Below, one piece after another: positions 8,991 to 16,625 of a DNA stretch of 60,681 bases (position 1 is its first letter; the number at the start of each line of letters is the position of its first letter). The translations under genes were made by a program, and so were the position numbers. Below the pieces are notes generated by a model. The model did not search any database. It saw nothing but the letters and a program-made list of their open reading frames with translations, and had not been told where the DNA came from. The DNA comes from Brevundimonas sp. UBA4553 (GTDB lineage: Bacteria > Pseudomonadota > Alphaproteobacteria > Caulobacterales > Caulobacteraceae), in contig NZ_DGLD01000012.1 of NCBI RefSeq assembly GCF_002387245.1, forward strand, positions 1 through 60,681, in the 5' to 3' direction.

Positions 8991-10043
8991 CTACTTTCCG
9001 AACAGCTTGTTCCAGCGACGTTTCTCGCGGGTCTTCCAGGCCCCGCGGTGATAGGCGTCGGACCCGATCAATGGCACGACGGTCGTGGCCTCGGCGAAGA
9101 CCATCTGTTCGTGCGTAGTCTGGACCTTGCCCCAGGACGCTGCTTCCTTGAGCGTTGAGGACGAGCAGGCGCCGTCACGGACGTCGGCGACAGTGATCTG
9201 GACGGCATAGCGGTGCATCTCGGCCTCAACGCCCAGAATTTCGGCGCAGACCACGGTGTCCTGGGCGAAGTTCTTCGGCACGCCGCCGCCGACCATGAAC
9301 AGACCGGTTACGCCAGCAGCGATCTTGATGTCGGTCAGTTCGCGGAAGTCGGCGATGGCGTCCAGCATCAGATAGGGCAGGCCGGCGGCCGCGCGCTCCT
9401 TCTGGTGCTTGACCAGGCCGAAACCGGCTGAGCTGTCGACGAAGGCCGGGCAGAAGATCGGCACGCCTTCTTCATAGGCGGTCTGAATCAGCGAGCCGGG
9501 CTTTTTCGCATTACCTTCGGACAGCCACTTGCCCATCTCCCAGATGAACTCACGGCTGGAATAGCCGCGCGGCTCCAGACGGTTGGCGATCTCCAGAATG
9601 GTATGGTCGCAGGCTTGGAGCTCTTCCTCGTCGATATAGGTGTCGTAGATCCGGTCGATGTAGTTGTCGCGCAGGACGTTGTCGTCCACCTCGCCGGCGG
9701 CCTGGTAGTGCTTGAAGCCCAGGGCCTCGAAGAAATCCATGTCCACGATCGAGGCGCCGGTGGCGACGATGGCGTCGACCATGCCGAACTTCACCATGTC
9801 GCGGTAAACATGCATGCAGCCCCCGGCCGAGGTCGATCCGGCCAGGATCAGCCACGGCGAGCAGTCCTTGTCCTCGAGCGCCATGTTGAAAATGTCGGCG
9901 GCGCGGGCCGTATCGCGCGAGCTGAAGGACATCTTGCGCATGCTGTCGATGATGGGGCGGGCGTCGAAGCTGGTCATATCGACGTGCTCGACGGTGTTCT
10001 GCAGCAGCGCAGCCTTCTGGTTCGACTGAACGGGAGCGTTCAT
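8991..10043 (-). CDS. deoxyhypusine-synthase-like polyamine aminobutyl-transferase (homospermidine synthase type)
   Basis: 350 aa, deoxyhypusine synthase (DHS) fold: SPWLILAGSTSAGGCMHVYRDM, IVATGASIVDMDFFEA, and GGGVPKNFAQD, where Lys257 aligns with the imine-forming Lys of true DHS (GGGVVKHH). The spermidine/NAD segment ends in EAASWGKV, as in DHS. Bacteria have no eIF5A. Bacterial homologues are known to transfer the aminobutyl group to small amines, making homospermidine from putrescine, or guanidino analogues from agmatine. I infer such a role because aguA/aguB lie 3 kb away and the next gene upstream on the same strand is an ornithine decarboxylase. The product (homospermidine or a bis-guanidino compound) cannot be decided from sequence. 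Confidence 0.85.
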   Translation of the reverse strand: MNAPVQSNQKAALLQNTVEHVDMTSFDARPIIDSMRKMSFSSRDTARAADIFNMALEDKDCSPWLILAGSTSAGGCMHVYRDMVKFGMVDAIVATGASIVDMDFFEALGFKHYQAAGEVDDNVLRDNYIDRIYDTYIDEEELQACDHTILEIANRLEPRGYSSREFIWEMGKWLSEGNAKKPGSLIQTAYEEGVPIFCPAFVDSSAGFGLVKHQKERAAAGLPYLMLDAIADFRELTDIKIAAGVTGLFMVGGGVPKNFAQDTVVCAEILGVEAEMHRYAVQITVADVRDGACSSSTLKEAASWGKVQTTHEQMVFAEATTVVPLIGSDAYHRGAWKTREKRRWNKLFGK

Positions 10044-10088
10044 TTCGGCGGTTTCCCTGAGATATGAGCGCCCGTCGTCAAGAAGACG

Positions 10089-10120
10089 CAGCGGCCCGGA
10101 CGGAGCGACGGGCCGCTGCA
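10089..10120 (-). terminator. hairpin between the decarboxylase and DHS-like genes
   Basis: A perfect 11-bp inverted repeat (GCAGCGGCCCG at 10089-10099, CGGGCCGCTGC at 10110-10120) lies just after the decarboxylase stop on the minus strand. GTCTTCTTG follows. It probably terminates or attenuates transcription into the DHS-like gene. Confidence 0.6.
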
Positions 10121-10159
10121 GATCATACCAACGTCCGAAGACGGTTTTGGGTCAGTTGA

Positions 10160-11422
10160 TCAGCGCTTGCGCTTGCGCACGCCGGCCTTGCCCTTGGGGC
10201 GCGACAGGCGAACGACCTTGCGCGCGGCTTCCTCGGCCGAGGTCCGGACCGTAGGAATCGAGCGCGGCGCCAAGCCGTACATCGAGCCCATGGGGGCGTC
10301 CTCGACCACGGCGATCTCGTGCTCGCCATAGCCGTTGAAGCCCGTCGTCATGGCCACGCCATAGGCGCCGAGCATGCCGATCTCGATGAAGTCGCCTTCC
10401 TGCACATCGGCCGGCAGCCAGAACGGGCCCGGCATGTGGTCGATGCTGTCGCAGGTCGGGCCGTAGAAGCGGAAGGGCTTCAACTCCGATGAGGCTTCGG
10501 CGTCCCGGACCAACTTGGTCGGGAAGGGCCAGCGCGAGTGGGTGGCGTCGAACAGCGAGCCGTACGACCCGTCATTCAGATACAGGGCGTCGCCCTTGCG
10601 CAGGTCCACACGGCACAGCACGGACGAGGACTCGGCGACCAGCGCCCGGCCGGGTTCGCACCACAGCTCGGTCGTTTCGGACACCGGCATCTCGTTGAAG
10701 CCGCGATGGATGGCGTCGGCGTATTCGCTCAGGTCCGGCGGAACCATGCCCGGATAGACCGAAGGGAAACCGCCGCCGACGTCGACGATGTCGACGAAGA
10801 CGCCCGCCTTCTTGATGGCGCGACCAACCTGCGACATCGCCGCTTCATAGGCCGAGGGCCGCATGCACTGCGAACCGACATGGAACGACACGCCCATCAG
10901 ACCGTCCTGAACCGCCTGGCGCACGGCCAGCAGCAGGGCGGGGGCGGCGTCCGGCGTGACGCCGAACTTGCCCGACAGCGAATAGGCTGCGCCGTCCGCC
11001 GACACGCCCATTCGCACGACCAGGTTCAGGTCGTCGGCGCCGTCGGTGGCCTCGATGATCTTCTGCAACTCGTCATGGCTGTCGAGCACGAAGGTGCGCA
11101 CGCCGTGGTCGGCGTAGGCGGCGCGGATCGCGCCACGGCTCTTGACCGGGTGCATGAAGGCCAGGCGCGCGTCCGGGCTGACCGAACGAACCAGCTCGAT
11201 CTCGGCCAGAGAGGCGACGTCAAACGCATTGACGCCCTGCTCGACCAGGGTCTCGATGACCCAGCGCGACGGGTTCGCCTTCACTGCATAGAAGACGTCG
11301 GCTTTTAAATTATCCTGGAACCAGCGCGCCGCTACGGAAACCGAACGCGGTCGCACGAGTGCGACGGGACGTTCAGGGGACCGCTCACGGACCAGGTCCA
11401 GGGGAAGTTGGTACGTGCGCAA
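10160..11422 (-). CDS. ornithine decarboxylase (fold type III, PLP-dependent)
   Basis: 420 aa. It decarboxylates L-ornithine (possibly also lysine) to putrescine. The eukaryotic-type ODC/alanine-racemase-fold motifs are present: PLP lysine Lys48 in FYAVKANP, the His stacking on PLP in SFHVGSQC, the phosphate-binding Gly loop DVGGGFPSVYPG, ELWCEPGRALV, and the catalytic Cys324 in GPTCDSID. The C terminus is an unusual basic tail ending KGKAGVRKRKR. It is followed by a hairpin (10089-10120) and the DHS-like gene, so putrescine made here could feed that enzyme. It is divergent from the phnCDE genes across a 262-bp region. Confidence 0.9.
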   Translation of the reverse strand: MRTYQLPLDLVRERSPERPVALVRPRSVSVAARWFQDNLKADVFYAVKANPSRWVIETLVEQGVNAFDVASLAEIELVRSVSPDARLAFMHPVKSRGAIRAAYADHGVRTFVLDSHDELQKIIEATDGADDLNLVVRMGVSADGAAYSLSGKFGVTPDAAPALLLAVRQAVQDGLMGVSFHVGSQCMRPSAYEAAMSQVGRAIKKAGVFVDIVDVGGGFPSVYPGMVPPDLSEYADAIHRGFNEMPVSETTELWCEPGRALVAESSSVLCRVDLRKGDALYLNDGSYGSLFDATHSRWPFPTKLVRDAEASSELKPFRFYGPTCDSIDHMPGPFWLPADVQEGDFIEIGMLGAYGVAMTTGFNGYGEHEIAVVEDAPMGSMYGLAPRSIPTVRTSAEEAARKVVRLSRPKGKAGVRKRKR

Positions 11423-11684
11423 TTCACGTAACCCCCTGCTAATTGTTAACCCAGACCGGCGTTAGCAGCGCTTAACGGTTAGACCACGGGGTCCGCCGGA
11501 ACGCGCGATGTAGGGACGCTGAACTGTCATGTAAAGCGGTAATTTCATGACGCGTTCCACAGGGGAACCGTGCGGAAGGGGCCTCGCACTGGACGAAAAC
11601 GACGCAGGCGTGCCATTAAGACTTGTCGAAACGCGCGTGGCGCGTCATGCGGCGCCCCCTGTTGCAACCGCCACCCACGGGTTC
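11423..11684. promoter_or_regulatory. divergent promoter region, ornithine decarboxylase / phnC
   Basis: The decarboxylase side holds four related hexamers in 39 bp: GTTAAC (11445-11450), GTTAGC (11461-11466), CTTAAC (11471-11476) and GTTAGA (11478-11483). TTAG-N6-TTAAC inside this resembles a CtrA-type site (TTAA-N7-TTAA) but with one mismatch and shorter spacing. On the phnC side one good Pho half-site, CTGTCAT (11524-11530), is present, but the repeats expected 11 bp on are poor. The open frame from 11547 to 11685 may be leader rather than protein. Confidence 0.4.
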
Positions 11685-12482
11685 ATGAGTTCTTCAACCG
11701 CCGCTGTCGCGTCCGTACGGGATGTGTCAAAGACCTACGGAGCCCGAAAGGCGCTCGACGGCGTGTCCGTCGAAGTGGCCGCCGGCGAGATGGTCGCCCT
11801 GATCGGTCCATCCGGATCGGGCAAGTCCACCCTGCTGCGCTCCATCACCGGCCTGCATCCGATTGATCCCGGCAAGGGAACGATCCAGGTGTTCGGCGAG
11901 ACCGTTCAGCAGAACGGCCGCATCACGGGTTCCGTGCGCCGGGCGCGCGGCAAGCTGGGCATGATCTTCCAGCAGTTCAATCTGGTGGGGCGTCTGTCGC
12001 TCTTCTCCAATGTCATGCTCGGCGCGCTTGGCCGTCTGCCGGGCTGGCGCGGCGTTTTCGGCGTCTGGCCCAAGGCCGACAAGGCGCGGGCCATGGCGGC
12101 CCTGCACCGCGTCGGCGTCTCCGACTACGCCGCCCAGCGCGCCAACACCCTGTCGGGCGGGCAGCAGCAGCGCGGCGCCATCGCGCGCGCCATCGTGCAG
12201 GGGGCGAAAGCCATCCTGGCCGATGAGCCCGTCGCCTCGCTGGATCCGGTTTCGGCCCGCAAGGTCATGGAACTGCTGGTCGAACTGAACAAGCGCGACG
12301 GCATGGGTGTGATTGTGACCCTGCACCAGGTCGACTACGCCATCCGCTACTGCAACCGCGTCATCGCCCTGCAAAAGGGCAAGGTGGTCTATGACGGCCC
12401 CTCGACCGGTCTCGATTCCAAGCGCCTGATTGAAATCTACGGTCCCGAGTACGAGGACGCGTTCTGGGAAGCCAAGGCATGA
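11685..12482 (+). CDS. phnC: phosphonate/phosphate ABC transporter ATP-binding protein
   Basis: 265 aa from the ATG at 11685. An open frame reaches back to 11547, but those 46 residues show no family similarity. All ABC ATPase motifs are present: Walker A GPSGSGKST, Q-loop IFQQFNLV, signature LSGGQQQR, Walker B AILADEP and the H-loop VTLHQ. The segment between the Q-loop and the signature (NVMLGALGRLPGWRGVFGVW) is typical of PhnC. It energises the PhnE channel with PhnD as binding protein. The stop overlaps phnD by 4 nt (ATGA at 12479-12482). Confidence 0.9.
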   Translation: MSSSTAAVASVRDVSKTYGARKALDGVSVEVAAGEMVALIGPSGSGKSTLLRSITGLHPIDPGKGTIQVFGETVQQNGRITGSVRRARGKLGMIFQQFNLVGRLSLFSNVMLGALGRLPGWRGVFGVWPKADKARAMAALHRVGVSDYAAQRANTLSGGQQQRGAIARAIVQGAKAILADEPVASLDPVSARKVMELLVELNKRDGMGVIVTLHQVDYAIRYCNRVIALQKGKVVYDGPSTGLDSKRLIEIYGPEYEDAFWEAKA

Positions 12483-13486
12483 CCCGCACCGCCATCACCC
12501 GCCGCCTTCTGGGCGTCGCCGCCGTCGCCGCCCTGACCCTGGGCCTCTCCGCTTGCGGCAAGGGCGAGGAAACCAAGGCCGGAGGCGTTCCCGCCGAGAT
12601 CACCTTCTCCATTCTGTCGGCCGAGGGGCAGGCATCGTCGGGCCCGCTGTGGCAGCCGCTGCTGGACGACATGTCCAAGGCGATCGGCGTGCCGGTGAAG
12701 CCCTATTTCGGTTCGAACTACACGGTTCTGGTCGAAGCCATGCGCGGCAACCACACACAGGTCGGCTGGTTCTCGGCCAAGCCCGAGGTCGAGGCCATTG
12801 ATCGCGCCAACGCCGAAGTCATCGCCCGCACCGTGAACCGCGAAGGGCTGGATTCGTACCAGTCTACCCTGATCGTCAAAAAGGGTTCGGGCATCACGCT
12901 GGACAAGGTGCTGGCCTGCGGCAAGCAGTACAACTTCGGCATCGGCGACGCCCAGTCGACGTCGGGCACCCTGGCTCCGATGACCTTCCTGTTCAACGCG
13001 CGCGGCGTCGTGCCGTCGCAGTGCTTCAAGACGGTTCGCTCGGCCAACCACCAGGCCAACGCCTTCGGCGTGGCCACGGGCGTGATCGACGTCGCCACCT
13101 CGAACAGCGTCAACACCGTCTTCATCCGTCGCGAAAACCCGCAACTGGCCGATCAGATCGAGGAGATCTGGGTCTCGCCGCCGGTGCCGGAGAGCGGCAT
13201 CGTCGTGCGTGAGGACCTGGATCCCGCGTTGAAGGAGAAGATCCGCAGCTTCTTCCTGACCTATGGCCAGGGCGAAGGTCCTGAAGCCGAGCGTCAACGC
13301 AAGGTGCTGGCGGGACTCGAGTATTCGCGCTTCGCCGCCGCCGACGACAGCTATCTCAATCCCATCCGCGAAATGATCGCCGACCAGAAGCGCGGCGAGG
13401 CCGAAGCCAAGGGCGACAAGGCCGGAGCCGCCGCCGCCGCCGCCGAACTTCAGCGCCTGCGCAGCCTGCGTGAGGTCCAGCCTTGA
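12479..13486 (+). CDS. phnD: phosphonate/phosphate/phosphite-binding lipoprotein
   Basis: 335 aa. A lipoprotein signal (GLSACGKG) places the lipid-modified Cys at residue 26. PhnD family features follow: PYFGSNYTVLVEAMRGNHTQVGWF near residues 80-100, the ligand-loop segment FGIGDAQSTSGTLAP, and VATSNSVNTVF. The C-terminal 30 residues are an extra Ala/Glu-rich helix not needed for the fold. PhnD homologues bind phosphonates, phosphite or phosphate, and the actual ligand cannot be told here. No C-P lyase genes lie nearby, so free phosphate or phosphite is as likely. It overlaps phnC by ATGA and phnE by TTGA. Confidence 0.9.
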   Translation: MTRTAITRRLLGVAAVAALTLGLSACGKGEETKAGGVPAEITFSILSAEGQASSGPLWQPLLDDMSKAIGVPVKPYFGSNYTVLVEAMRGNHTQVGWFSAKPEVEAIDRANAEVIARTVNREGLDSYQSTLIVKKGSGITLDKVLACGKQYNFGIGDAQSTSGTLAPMTFLFNARGVVPSQCFKTVRSANHQANAFGVATGVIDVATSNSVNTVFIRRENPQLADQIEEIWVSPPVPESGIVVREDLDPALKEKIRSFFLTYGQGEGPEAERQRKVLAGLEYSRFAAADDSYLNPIREMIADQKRGEAEAKGDKAGAAAAAAELQRLRSLREVQP

Positions 13487-14295
13487 CCTCTGCTCCGCTG
13501 ACGCCGACCGCCGTTCCGGCGGCTCCGCAAAAATCCGCCGTCTCCTGGGCCATGGACCTTCTGGTCTGGGGCGGGGTGATCGCGGTCCTGCTCTACAGCA
13601 TCGACGCCGTCGATTTGGGCAACATTTCCCGCCTGTTCTCGGGCAACGACAGCACGCGCCTGTTCGTCCACGACCTGCTGCGCCCGGACTTTTCCGAATG
13701 GAAGATGTTCGTCGGCAAGATGTGGGAGACGGTTCAGATCGCTCTGTGGGGCACCTTCCTGGCGGTGCTGTTTGGCATTCCACTGGGTCTGGCCGCCGCT
13801 CGCAACATGGCCCCCGCCTGGGTGGTGACCCCGGTGCGTTGGGTCATGAACCTGCTGCGTTCGGTGCCCGATCTTGTCATTGGTCTGCTGTTCGTGACCG
13901 CCGTCGGCCTGGGTCCTCTGGCCGGCGTGCTGGCCATCACACTGAACACGGCCGGGGTGCTGGCCAAGCTGTTCTCGGAAGCGGTCGAGTCGATCGACAA
14001 GGGACCGGTCGAGGGCGTGCGCGCTACGGGCGCCTCCAAGCTGCACGAGATCGTCTGGGGCGTCATCCCGCAGGTGGCGCCGCTGTGGACCTCGTTCGCC
14101 CTCTATCGCTTCGAATCCAACAGCCGCTCGGCTACTGTGCTCGGCCTGATCGGCGCCGGCGGTATCGGCCAGGTGCTGTTCGACAGCATGAACGCCTTCA
14201 ACTTCCGTGCGGTGTCGGCCATCGTCATCATCGTCGTCATCGCCGTGACCCTGATCGACAGCCTGTCGCAGGTCATGCGCAAGCGCCTGCTGTAA
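13483..14295 (+). CDS. phnE: phosphonate/phosphate ABC transporter permease
   Basis: 270 aa with about six membrane segments. It starts at a TTG (13483) that overlaps the phnD stop (TTGA), a coupling arrangement that supports this start. The EAA cytoplasmic loop that contacts the ATPase is visible as EGVRATGASKLHEIVWGVIP. The loop after the first helix is longer than in E. coli PhnE. The third gene of phnCDE; a 114-bp gap with a Pho-box-like site separates it from pstS. Confidence 0.9.
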   Translation: MTSAPLTPTAVPAAPQKSAVSWAMDLLVWGGVIAVLLYSIDAVDLGNISRLFSGNDSTRLFVHDLLRPDFSEWKMFVGKMWETVQIALWGTFLAVLFGIPLGLAAARNMAPAWVVTPVRWVMNLLRSVPDLVIGLLFVTAVGLGPLAGVLAITLNTAGVLAKLFSEAVESIDKGPVEGVRATGASKLHEIVWGVIPQVAPLWTSFALYRFESNSRSATVLGLIGAGGIGQVLFDSMNAFNFRAVSAIVIIVVIAVTLIDSLSQVMRKRLL

Positions 14296-14331
14296 CAAGG
14301 GCTTTCCGGGCGACTGAAAGGTTTGCTCTGA

Positions 14332-14360
14332 CTGTCACAAAGGTCTGGCCGGACCGTCAC
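14332..14360 (+). promoter_or_regulatory. Pho-box-like site upstream of pstS
   Basis: CTGTCAC (14332-14338) and CCGTCAC (14354-14360) lie exactly 22 bp apart, two 11-bp turns, with a poor middle unit GTCTGGC at the expected position (14343-14349). This matches the PhoB repeat geometry also seen at 1474-1502. The site ends 49 bp before the pstS start, which is a usual distance. Confidence 0.6.
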
Positions 14361-14409
14361 ACTCCGCTGCTCTAAGCGTCGCATACTGACGACTTGGAGA
14401 GGTCCGGCC

Positions 14410-15492
14410 ATGATCCGTTCCCTGAAACTCACCGCGAAATTCGGCGTCTGCGCCGCCGCCATGGTGGCGCTCGCCGCCTGCGGCGACAATGAAGGCGGCG
14501 CCGCTCCGGGCAGCCAGAAGGCTCGCGCGGGCATCTGGGCCGCCGGTTCCTCGACGGTCTTCCCCTTCGCCACCCGCGTGGCCGAAAACTTCGCCCGGAC
14601 CTCGGGCGGTTCGGCGCCCCGCGTCGAATCCCTGGGCACCGGCGGCGGCATCCAGGCCTTCTGCGCCGGCGTCGGCCCTTCGACCCCGGATATCGCCAAC
14701 GCCTCTCGTCCGATGAAGCAGGGCGAGTTCGATCGTTGCGTCGCCAATGGCGTCACCGACATCGTCGAGATCAAGATCGGCTATGACGGCATCGTCATCG
14801 CCACCGCCCGCACGGGCAACAGCTTCAATTTCGAACTGAACGACCTCTACGAGGGTCTGGCCAAGGACGTGCCCGGTCCGAACGGAACCTTCATCGCCAA
14901 CCCGACCAAGACGTGGAACGACGTCAACAAGGGTTTGCCGACCCAGCGTATCCAGGTTTACGGCCCGCCGCCCACTTCCGGTACGCGCGACGCCTTCCTG
15001 GAACTCGGCATGGCGCCGGGCGGAGAGCTGGTTCCGGCCGTGGCCGCGCTGAAGAACGACAAGACCCGTTTTGAAACCCTGACCCACACCCTGCGCGAAG
15101 ACGGCGCCTGGGTGGATTCAGGCGAGAACGACAACGCCATCGTTCAGACCCTGACCCGTACCCCGGGCTCGCTGGGCGTGTTCGGCTTCTCCTTCCTGGA
15201 GCAGAACATGGACACGGTGAAGGCCGAGACCATCGACGGCGTCGCCCCCTCGGCCGAGACCATCGCCGACGGTACCTACCCCCTGGCCCGCAGCCTCTAC
15301 ATCTACGTCAAGAAGGCCCACGTGGGCGTGACGCCGGGTCTGGAGCAGTTCGTCCAGGAGTTCATGTCCGAGGGCTCGGCCGCGCGTGGCGGCTATCTGC
15401 AGGACCGTGGTCTGGTGCCGCTCCCGGTCGCCGAACTGACCGCCGAACGCGCCAAGGCCGCCGCCATGACCTCGATGGCCCGTCCGAACTAG
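14410..15492 (+). CDS. pstS: phosphate ABC transporter substrate-binding lipoprotein
   Basis: 360 aa. The lipoprotein signal MIRSLKLTAKFGVCAAAMVA ends in LAAC with Cys24. Phosphate-binding-protein motifs are present: AGSSTVFPFATRVAENF (the first phosphate loop), ASRPMKQGEF, IGYDGIVIA and PPPTSGTRDAF (the second loop with the Arg). A SPFLEQ-like segment reads GVFGFSFLEQN. No pstC, pstA or pstB follow; a stem-loop at 15503-15540 closes the unit. It either serves a Pst permease elsewhere or supports the neighbouring phnCDE permease. The Pho-box-like site upstream suggests induction by phosphate starvation. Confidence 0.9.
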   Translation: MIRSLKLTAKFGVCAAAMVALAACGDNEGGAAPGSQKARAGIWAAGSSTVFPFATRVAENFARTSGGSAPRVESLGTGGGIQAFCAGVGPSTPDIANASRPMKQGEFDRCVANGVTDIVEIKIGYDGIVIATARTGNSFNFELNDLYEGLAKDVPGPNGTFIANPTKTWNDVNKGLPTQRIQVYGPPPTSGTRDAFLELGMAPGGELVPAVAALKNDKTRFETLTHTLREDGAWVDSGENDNAIVQTLTRTPGSLGVFGFSFLEQNMDTVKAETIDGVAPSAETIADGTYPLARSLYIYVKKAHVGVTPGLEQFVQEFMSEGSAARGGYLQDRGLVPLPVAELTAERAKAAAMTSMARPN

Positions 15493-15502
15493 TCCAACCC
15501 GA

Positions 15503-15540
15503 TAGCGCCTCTCCGGAGTCCGTGCTTCGGGGAGGCGCTA
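15503..15540 (+). terminator. stem-loop after pstS
   Basis: TAGCGCCTC (15503-15511) pairs with GAGGCGCTA (15532-15540), extended by a T-G wobble and two G-C pairs to about 12 bp. There is no T tract, so it may stabilise the mRNA 3' end or act with Rho. Confidence 0.55.
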
Positions 15541-15574
15541 GAACGGCAAGAATGAAGCTGGGCGCTGAGCCAGA

Positions 15575-15698
15575 GTTCAGTTCTCTGCGTCAGGTGCGTT
15601 TTCGGTCTGGCTCGTGAGGCTGTCGGGCCGCGTGATGCAGGCGCGGCCGGCGATTGCGCTGGGGATCTTTAGAGGTTCAGTTCTCCGCGCAAGGTGCG
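15575..15698. repeat. imperfect direct repeat, remnant of the dioxygenase 3' end
   Basis: GTTCAGTTCTCTGCGTCAGG (continuing GTGCG, 15575-15598) recurs as GTTCAGTTCTCCGCGCAAGG (continuing GTGCG, 15675-15698), with 3 differences in 24 bp and an offset of exactly 100 bp. The second copy encodes the last residues of the dioxygenase (RTLRGELN). Weaker similarity continues rightwards (CTGTCG, then TGATGC/ACATGC). The first copy reads on the minus strand as a broken version with an in-frame stop. It looks like a decayed duplication of the gene's 3' end. Confidence 0.45.
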
Positions 15699-16496
15699 TC
15701 GGAGGTAGGCCCCGCGACTGTCGCGAATGACATGCGCGGGCTCGACATCGGCCACCCGCCAATAATGAACGACGAGGCTCTTTCGAGTCAGGGAGAAGTC
15801 CTGAATGGCCGATCCTCCATGAATCAACTGGCCATGCCAGATAAAAGCATCGCCAGAATTGCAGGTTAGATTCTTGCGCTGCAGCGCTCGTTTCCTGATT
15901 TCATTTTCCAGATAGTCTCCACAATGCTCCGCTTCATCTGGAATTATATTGAGGCGACCATCCGAGAATTTGTATGGAGGTATGCGTTGGCTTCCGGGGA
16001 TGAAGAATATGGGGCCATTGTCGGTGTGTACGGGTTCAAGAGCGATGCTGACGGCGACCATGGGGCCGGCATTGGGTGCTGGCATGTACCAACTGTCGAT
16101 GTGAGCATCCTGTTGACTGCCTCGGGCGAAATTCAGCGAATTGCAGATAATCGGCTCACCACCCAGGAAATCGGCAACGGCTTTTCGTATCCGGGGGGCA
16201 TAGGCCACGTCCCGAATGGCAGAGTTGTGTAGAAAGAGGTTGTTGAGTTTGTAAGCTTCGTCGCGGACTTCGGCAGGCGCTTCTTGCATCAGAAAGGTTC
16301 GGCCGGCGTGGCTGCCCGTCAGAACATCCACTTGGTGGACATTCCCTGCGCGACATTCCCATTGCTCGTCGATCACGGCTTCAACGGAGTCGATTTGAAT
16401 GGGGCTGACAGCGCTCTTGAGCAGGGCGTAGCCATCATTGCGCCACGTCCTTTTTAGGGACGATGAAAGCGGCAAAAAACGATGAAAATCCAGCAT
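15669..16496 (-). CDS. phytanoyl-CoA dioxygenase (PhyH) family protein
   Basis: 275 aa from the ATG at 16496 (MLDFHRFLP). The frame runs on to 16631, but that part overlaps the divergent glycosyltransferase promoter and its residues look random. It has the Fe(II)/2-oxoglutarate oxygenase facial triad: H132 and D134 in DAHIDSWYM, and the distal H226 in QLIHGGSA. The PhyH-type segments VSIALEPVHTDNGPIFFIPG and SGDAFIWHGQL agree. The substrate is unknown. Its position at the edge of the polysaccharide region suggests it may hydroxylate a sugar, lipid or small-molecule substituent. Confidence 0.82.
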   Translation of the reverse strand: MLDFHRFLPLSSSLKRTWRNDGYALLKSAVSPIQIDSVEAVIDEQWECRAGNVHQVDVLTGSHAGRTFLMQEAPAEVRDEAYKLNNLFLHNSAIRDVAYAPRIRKAVADFLGGEPIICNSLNFARGSQQDAHIDSWYMPAPNAGPMVAVSIALEPVHTDNGPIFFIPGSQRIPPYKFSDGRLNIIPDEAEHCGDYLENEIRKRALQRKNLTCNSGDAFIWHGQLIHGGSAIQDFSLTRKSLVVHYWRVADVEPAHVIRDSRGAYLRRTLRGELNL

Positions 16497-16625
16497 TATA
16501 TTCGTTCTATAGGCTTCAAGTCTGTTCGCCGATTTAGCCCTGTTGGGGTTAGAGCCAATCGAGCCGCGACGATGTATATGGCGCGTACGGGTCAATGAGG
16601 CCCGTGTGTACGAGGGAGAGGGGCG

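Noticed and set aside
11547..11684. N-terminal extension of phnC from an ATG at 11547.
   Set aside because: The 46 residues resemble no PhnC, and the ATG at 11685 leads directly into the ABC domain.
15577..15762. 61-codon minus-strand frame downstream of the dioxygenase.
   Set aside because: It runs out of frame through the end of the dioxygenase gene and the decayed repeat; no ribosome site or family.
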